Assembly (NCBI GenBank): GCA_024464205.1
Contig: JANHAI010000060.1
Span: 1 to 6,514, forward strand
DNA from: Candidatus Methanomethylicia archaeon
Lineage (GTDB): Archaea > Thermoproteota > Methanomethylicia > Methanomethylicales > Methanomethylicaceae
Length of the DNA stretch: 6,514 bases
Direction: 5' to 3'
This document shows, in pieces, positions 4,796-6,514 of this stretch. A model generated the notes under the pieces. It had not been told where the DNA came from. It saw only the letters and a list, made by a program, of their open reading frames with translations, and did no database searches. The position numbers and the translations under genes were made by a program. The first letter of the stretch is position 1. Every line of letters starts with the position of its first letter.

Positions 4796-6514
4796 TTTTT
4801 TGTTCTGCAATAAGCAAGCTTTGGCAGCGATCATTACGTCGCTTGTGTTGCTGGGCTGCCTCCCGCAAGGGGTGATTGGCAGTCCGGGCAATGCACCCTG
4901 CGTTTGGATTGACCCTCTTCTGAAGAACTTTCAATGCGGCGACGCGAGGGTCATCCTCATACTTAAGGACAGCCCCCTAAGCGAAATTACCGAAGATCTT
5001 GGAGGAAAATTCTCTTCGCTACACCTTTGCCCCGCAATAGGCAGCCTCAGGCTCGCGATAGGCGTAATGCACCTGCAAAATATTGGTGAGGTGGCAAGAT
5101 CTCGATCGATAAGCGCCGTCATCCTTGACCGCCCGCTTATAGAAGCGCAATCAGGCGTTCTCTCACCCGTGAGGGTCGATTCAAACAAGCCAACGGTTTG
5201 GGATCTCTCAGATCTGATCGCAAAACTCAGCATCACGCCTCCTGGGGCTGACGCATTGGCAATCATGAGCGATCCCGCATCCCTCAGTGGTGCAAGGGGG
5301 AGTTGGGATATGGGCTACACGGGGGCCAATGTAACGATCGCGATCATAGATACTGGGGTCGATTATGGCTCATTAGGCCTGGCCTACTGGGACAGTACAA
5401 TCCCGCGCGATACATCGATGATCGTGTCAGCCCTTGATGCGGACGGGCAATCTCTTGTCTACACAAATATATCGCTTACTGCCTTCTCTAGCGGCTCGAA
5501 GACCTATATCAGGACAGCTGGGACTGACCCCCTTCTGTACTTGTGGGGATACACTTACAGGTACTCTGAACTTATGGGGTCCTCTTTCCCGAAGAACATG
5601 GAGGTCACAAATGTACTCAAGGCCGGGGAGAAAGCGCATTTTGGAGTAATGCTTCAAGTAACATATCGAAATATCCGCAATAGCTTTGATCTTTTCCCGG
5701 TCTTGGTCGTGGACAGGGATGGCGATGGCGCTTGTGAGACCGCCTATGTGGATCTCTCGTTTGAATTCTATCCAGGATTTTCCGACTATAGCTTCTCTGA
5801 CGAAATGCCACTAACTCCGAGAGGGGCTGTGCTTGCAGCCAGGGACTTTAATGGTGATGGTATTTTCGACATCTCCGCTGGTACCCTCGCGAGGCTAATG
5901 GACGTCTGGTCACTCTCCCCAAATAAAGAAGATAGGGGGACCATCCTCCAGCCAATTGATCCAAATGGCAACTTTGTCTGCTTCGAGGTAGACATGGAGG
6001 GGCACGGCACCTCTTGCGCGAACGCTGCTTCTGGCAGGGATGTTTCTGCCATCAGGAAAAAGATCGATTCGCGCGTCACACCTGGCATCGCCATAGGGGC
6101 ATCAGTGATGGGGATAACGGCGCTCATGATTGGTGACCTTATCGAAGGTGAGCTCTGGGCGGCAGGCTTCGATTTGATCAAAGAAAATGTTTCATCCAAT
6201 GTTGCTGGCTATGGTACTGTATATGGCATGTGGAAATACTCCGGCGATCACAAGGCTGACATAATAAGCAACAGTTGGGGCATCTCTGAATGGGCAAAGG
6301 TGCTTATTGGCTTGCCATGGTACAGCGTCCTTACCTCATTTCAGGATGCGCTGATGATCCCAGGTCAGCTAGATCCAGAGCATCCGGGAACCCTCGTCTG
6401 TCAGGCTGTTGGCAATGGTGGACCAGGATTTGGGACGGTCACCGAGCCATCTTACAGCTGTCTCACCATGGGCGTGGGGGCATCCACGTCCATGAACTGG
6501 ACCAACCCAGAATT
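4788..6514 (+). CDS. Exported subtilisin-like (S8) serine protease, pyrolysin/TPP II-like, 3' truncated
   Basis: The frame runs open from ATG 4788 to the window edge (575 codons plus two bases). K9 precedes a hydrophobic segment at 11-24 ending in LLGC24, a possible lipobox; signal peptidase I cleavage after G31 is the alternative. Residues about 53-118 look like an I9-type propeptide, from ARVILILKD to AVILDRPL. The catalytic domain shows D188 in AIIDTGVDYG, H406 in EGHGTSCANAASG, NSWG at 495-498 and the oxyanion Asn N543 in AVGNGGPG; the GTSMA serine should lie beyond the edge. Between D188 and H406 are 218 residues, far more than in subtilisin but comparable with the large inserts of tripeptidyl peptidase II and pyrolysin. 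Two Dx[DN]xDG loops, DRDGDG (309-314) and DFNGDG (353-358), are likely calcium sites and resemble those in the pyrolysin insert. No SD site precedes the ATG, and a TGA at 4749-4751 limits upstream extension. It should act outside the cell, possibly anchored, in protein degradation or maturation. Confidence 0.88.
   Translation, partial: MFDFLFCNKQALAAIITSLVLLGCLPQGVIGSPGNAPCVWIDPLLKNFQCGDARVILILKDSPLSEITEDLGGKFSSLHLCPAIGSLRLAIGVMHLQNIGEVARSRSISAVILDRPLIEAQSGVLSPVRVDSNKPTVWDLSDLIAKLSITPPGADALAIMSDPASLSGARGSWDMGYTGANVTIAIIDTGVDYGSLGLAYWDSTIPRDTSMIVSALDADGQSLVYTNISLTAFSSGSKTYIRTAGTDPLLYLWGYTYRYSELMGSSFPKNMEVTNVLKAGEKAHFGVMLQVTYRNIRNSFDLFPVLVVDRDGDGACETAYVDLSFEFYPGFSDYSFSDEMPLTPRGAVLAARDFNGDGIFDISAGTLARLMDVWSLSPNKEDRGTILQPIDPNGNFVCFEVDMEGHGTSCANAASGRDVSAIRKKIDSRVTPGIAIGASVMGITALMIGDLIEGELWAAGFDLIKENVSSNVAGYGTVYGMWKYSGDHKADIISNSWGISEWAKVLIGLPWYSVLTSFQDALMIPGQLDPEHPGTLVCQAVGNGGPGFGTVTEPSYSCLTMGVGASTSMNWTNPE

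Noticed and set aside
5786..6199. A 137-codon minus-strand open frame opposite the protease gene
   Set aside because: It is antisense to the Asp-His part of the S8 protease, whose frame is intact and full of motifs. The low-complexity Ser/Pro-rich product is typical of an antisense shadow.
1..6514. tRNA, rRNA, CRISPR arrays, insertion sequences or attachment sites
   Set aside because: The intergenic gaps total fewer than 200 bases and show no tRNA-like fold, spaced repeats, transposase or terminal inverted repeats.

Overview
The window reads as archaeal. Two upstream regions carry TATA-like boxes rather than bacterial -35/-10 boxes, two of the genes have no Shine-Dalgarno (SD) site close to their start, AGG and ATA codons are frequent, and there is a ferredoxin:disulfide reductase fused to rubredoxin of the kind described in methanogens. 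A thermoproteote/TACK-like lineage (for example Bathyarchaeia or Methanomethylicia) is a guess from style only. All recognised genes are on the + strand and densely packed, with no gene-free stretch longer than about 90 bases.

Layout: (1) Bases 1-89 are an AT-rich upstream region with a TATA-like box, a 7-bp direct repeat and possibly the start of a divergent gene running off the left edge. (2) Bases 90-3821 are a tight three-gene operon: a LuxE-family acyl-protein synthetase, a LuxC-family acyl reductase (joined by a one-base TGATG overlap) and an extended short-chain dehydrogenase/reductase (SDR) 10 bases further on. (3) Bases 3888-4746 are a two-gene thiol-redox operon: a small glutaredoxin-like protein with a CGWC centre, then a ferredoxin:thioredoxin reductase catalytic domain fused to a C-terminal rubredoxin. 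(4) From 4788 to the right edge lies the first 575 codons of an exported subtilisin-like (S8) protease with a 218-residue gap between catalytic Asp and His that holds two Dx[DN]xDG calcium-type loops. It is truncated by the window before the catalytic Ser.

How the genes may work together: LuxE and LuxC homologues in luminous bacteria form an ATP- and NADPH-dependent fatty acid reductase, acid to acyl-AMP to acyl-S-LuxE to acyl-S-LuxC to aldehyde. Both cysteines of that relay can be seen here, yet no luciferase (LuxAB) or acyltransferase (LuxD) gene is present. The most economical reading is a non-luminous carboxylic-acid-to-aldehyde reductase whose product, or a related intermediate, is handled by the co-transcribed SDR. 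The substrate cannot be read from sequence. The glutaredoxin and the disulfide reductase probably form an electron relay from ferredoxin to protein disulfides. The protease looks independent, although a short SD-led reading frame and a hairpin sit between it and the redox operon.
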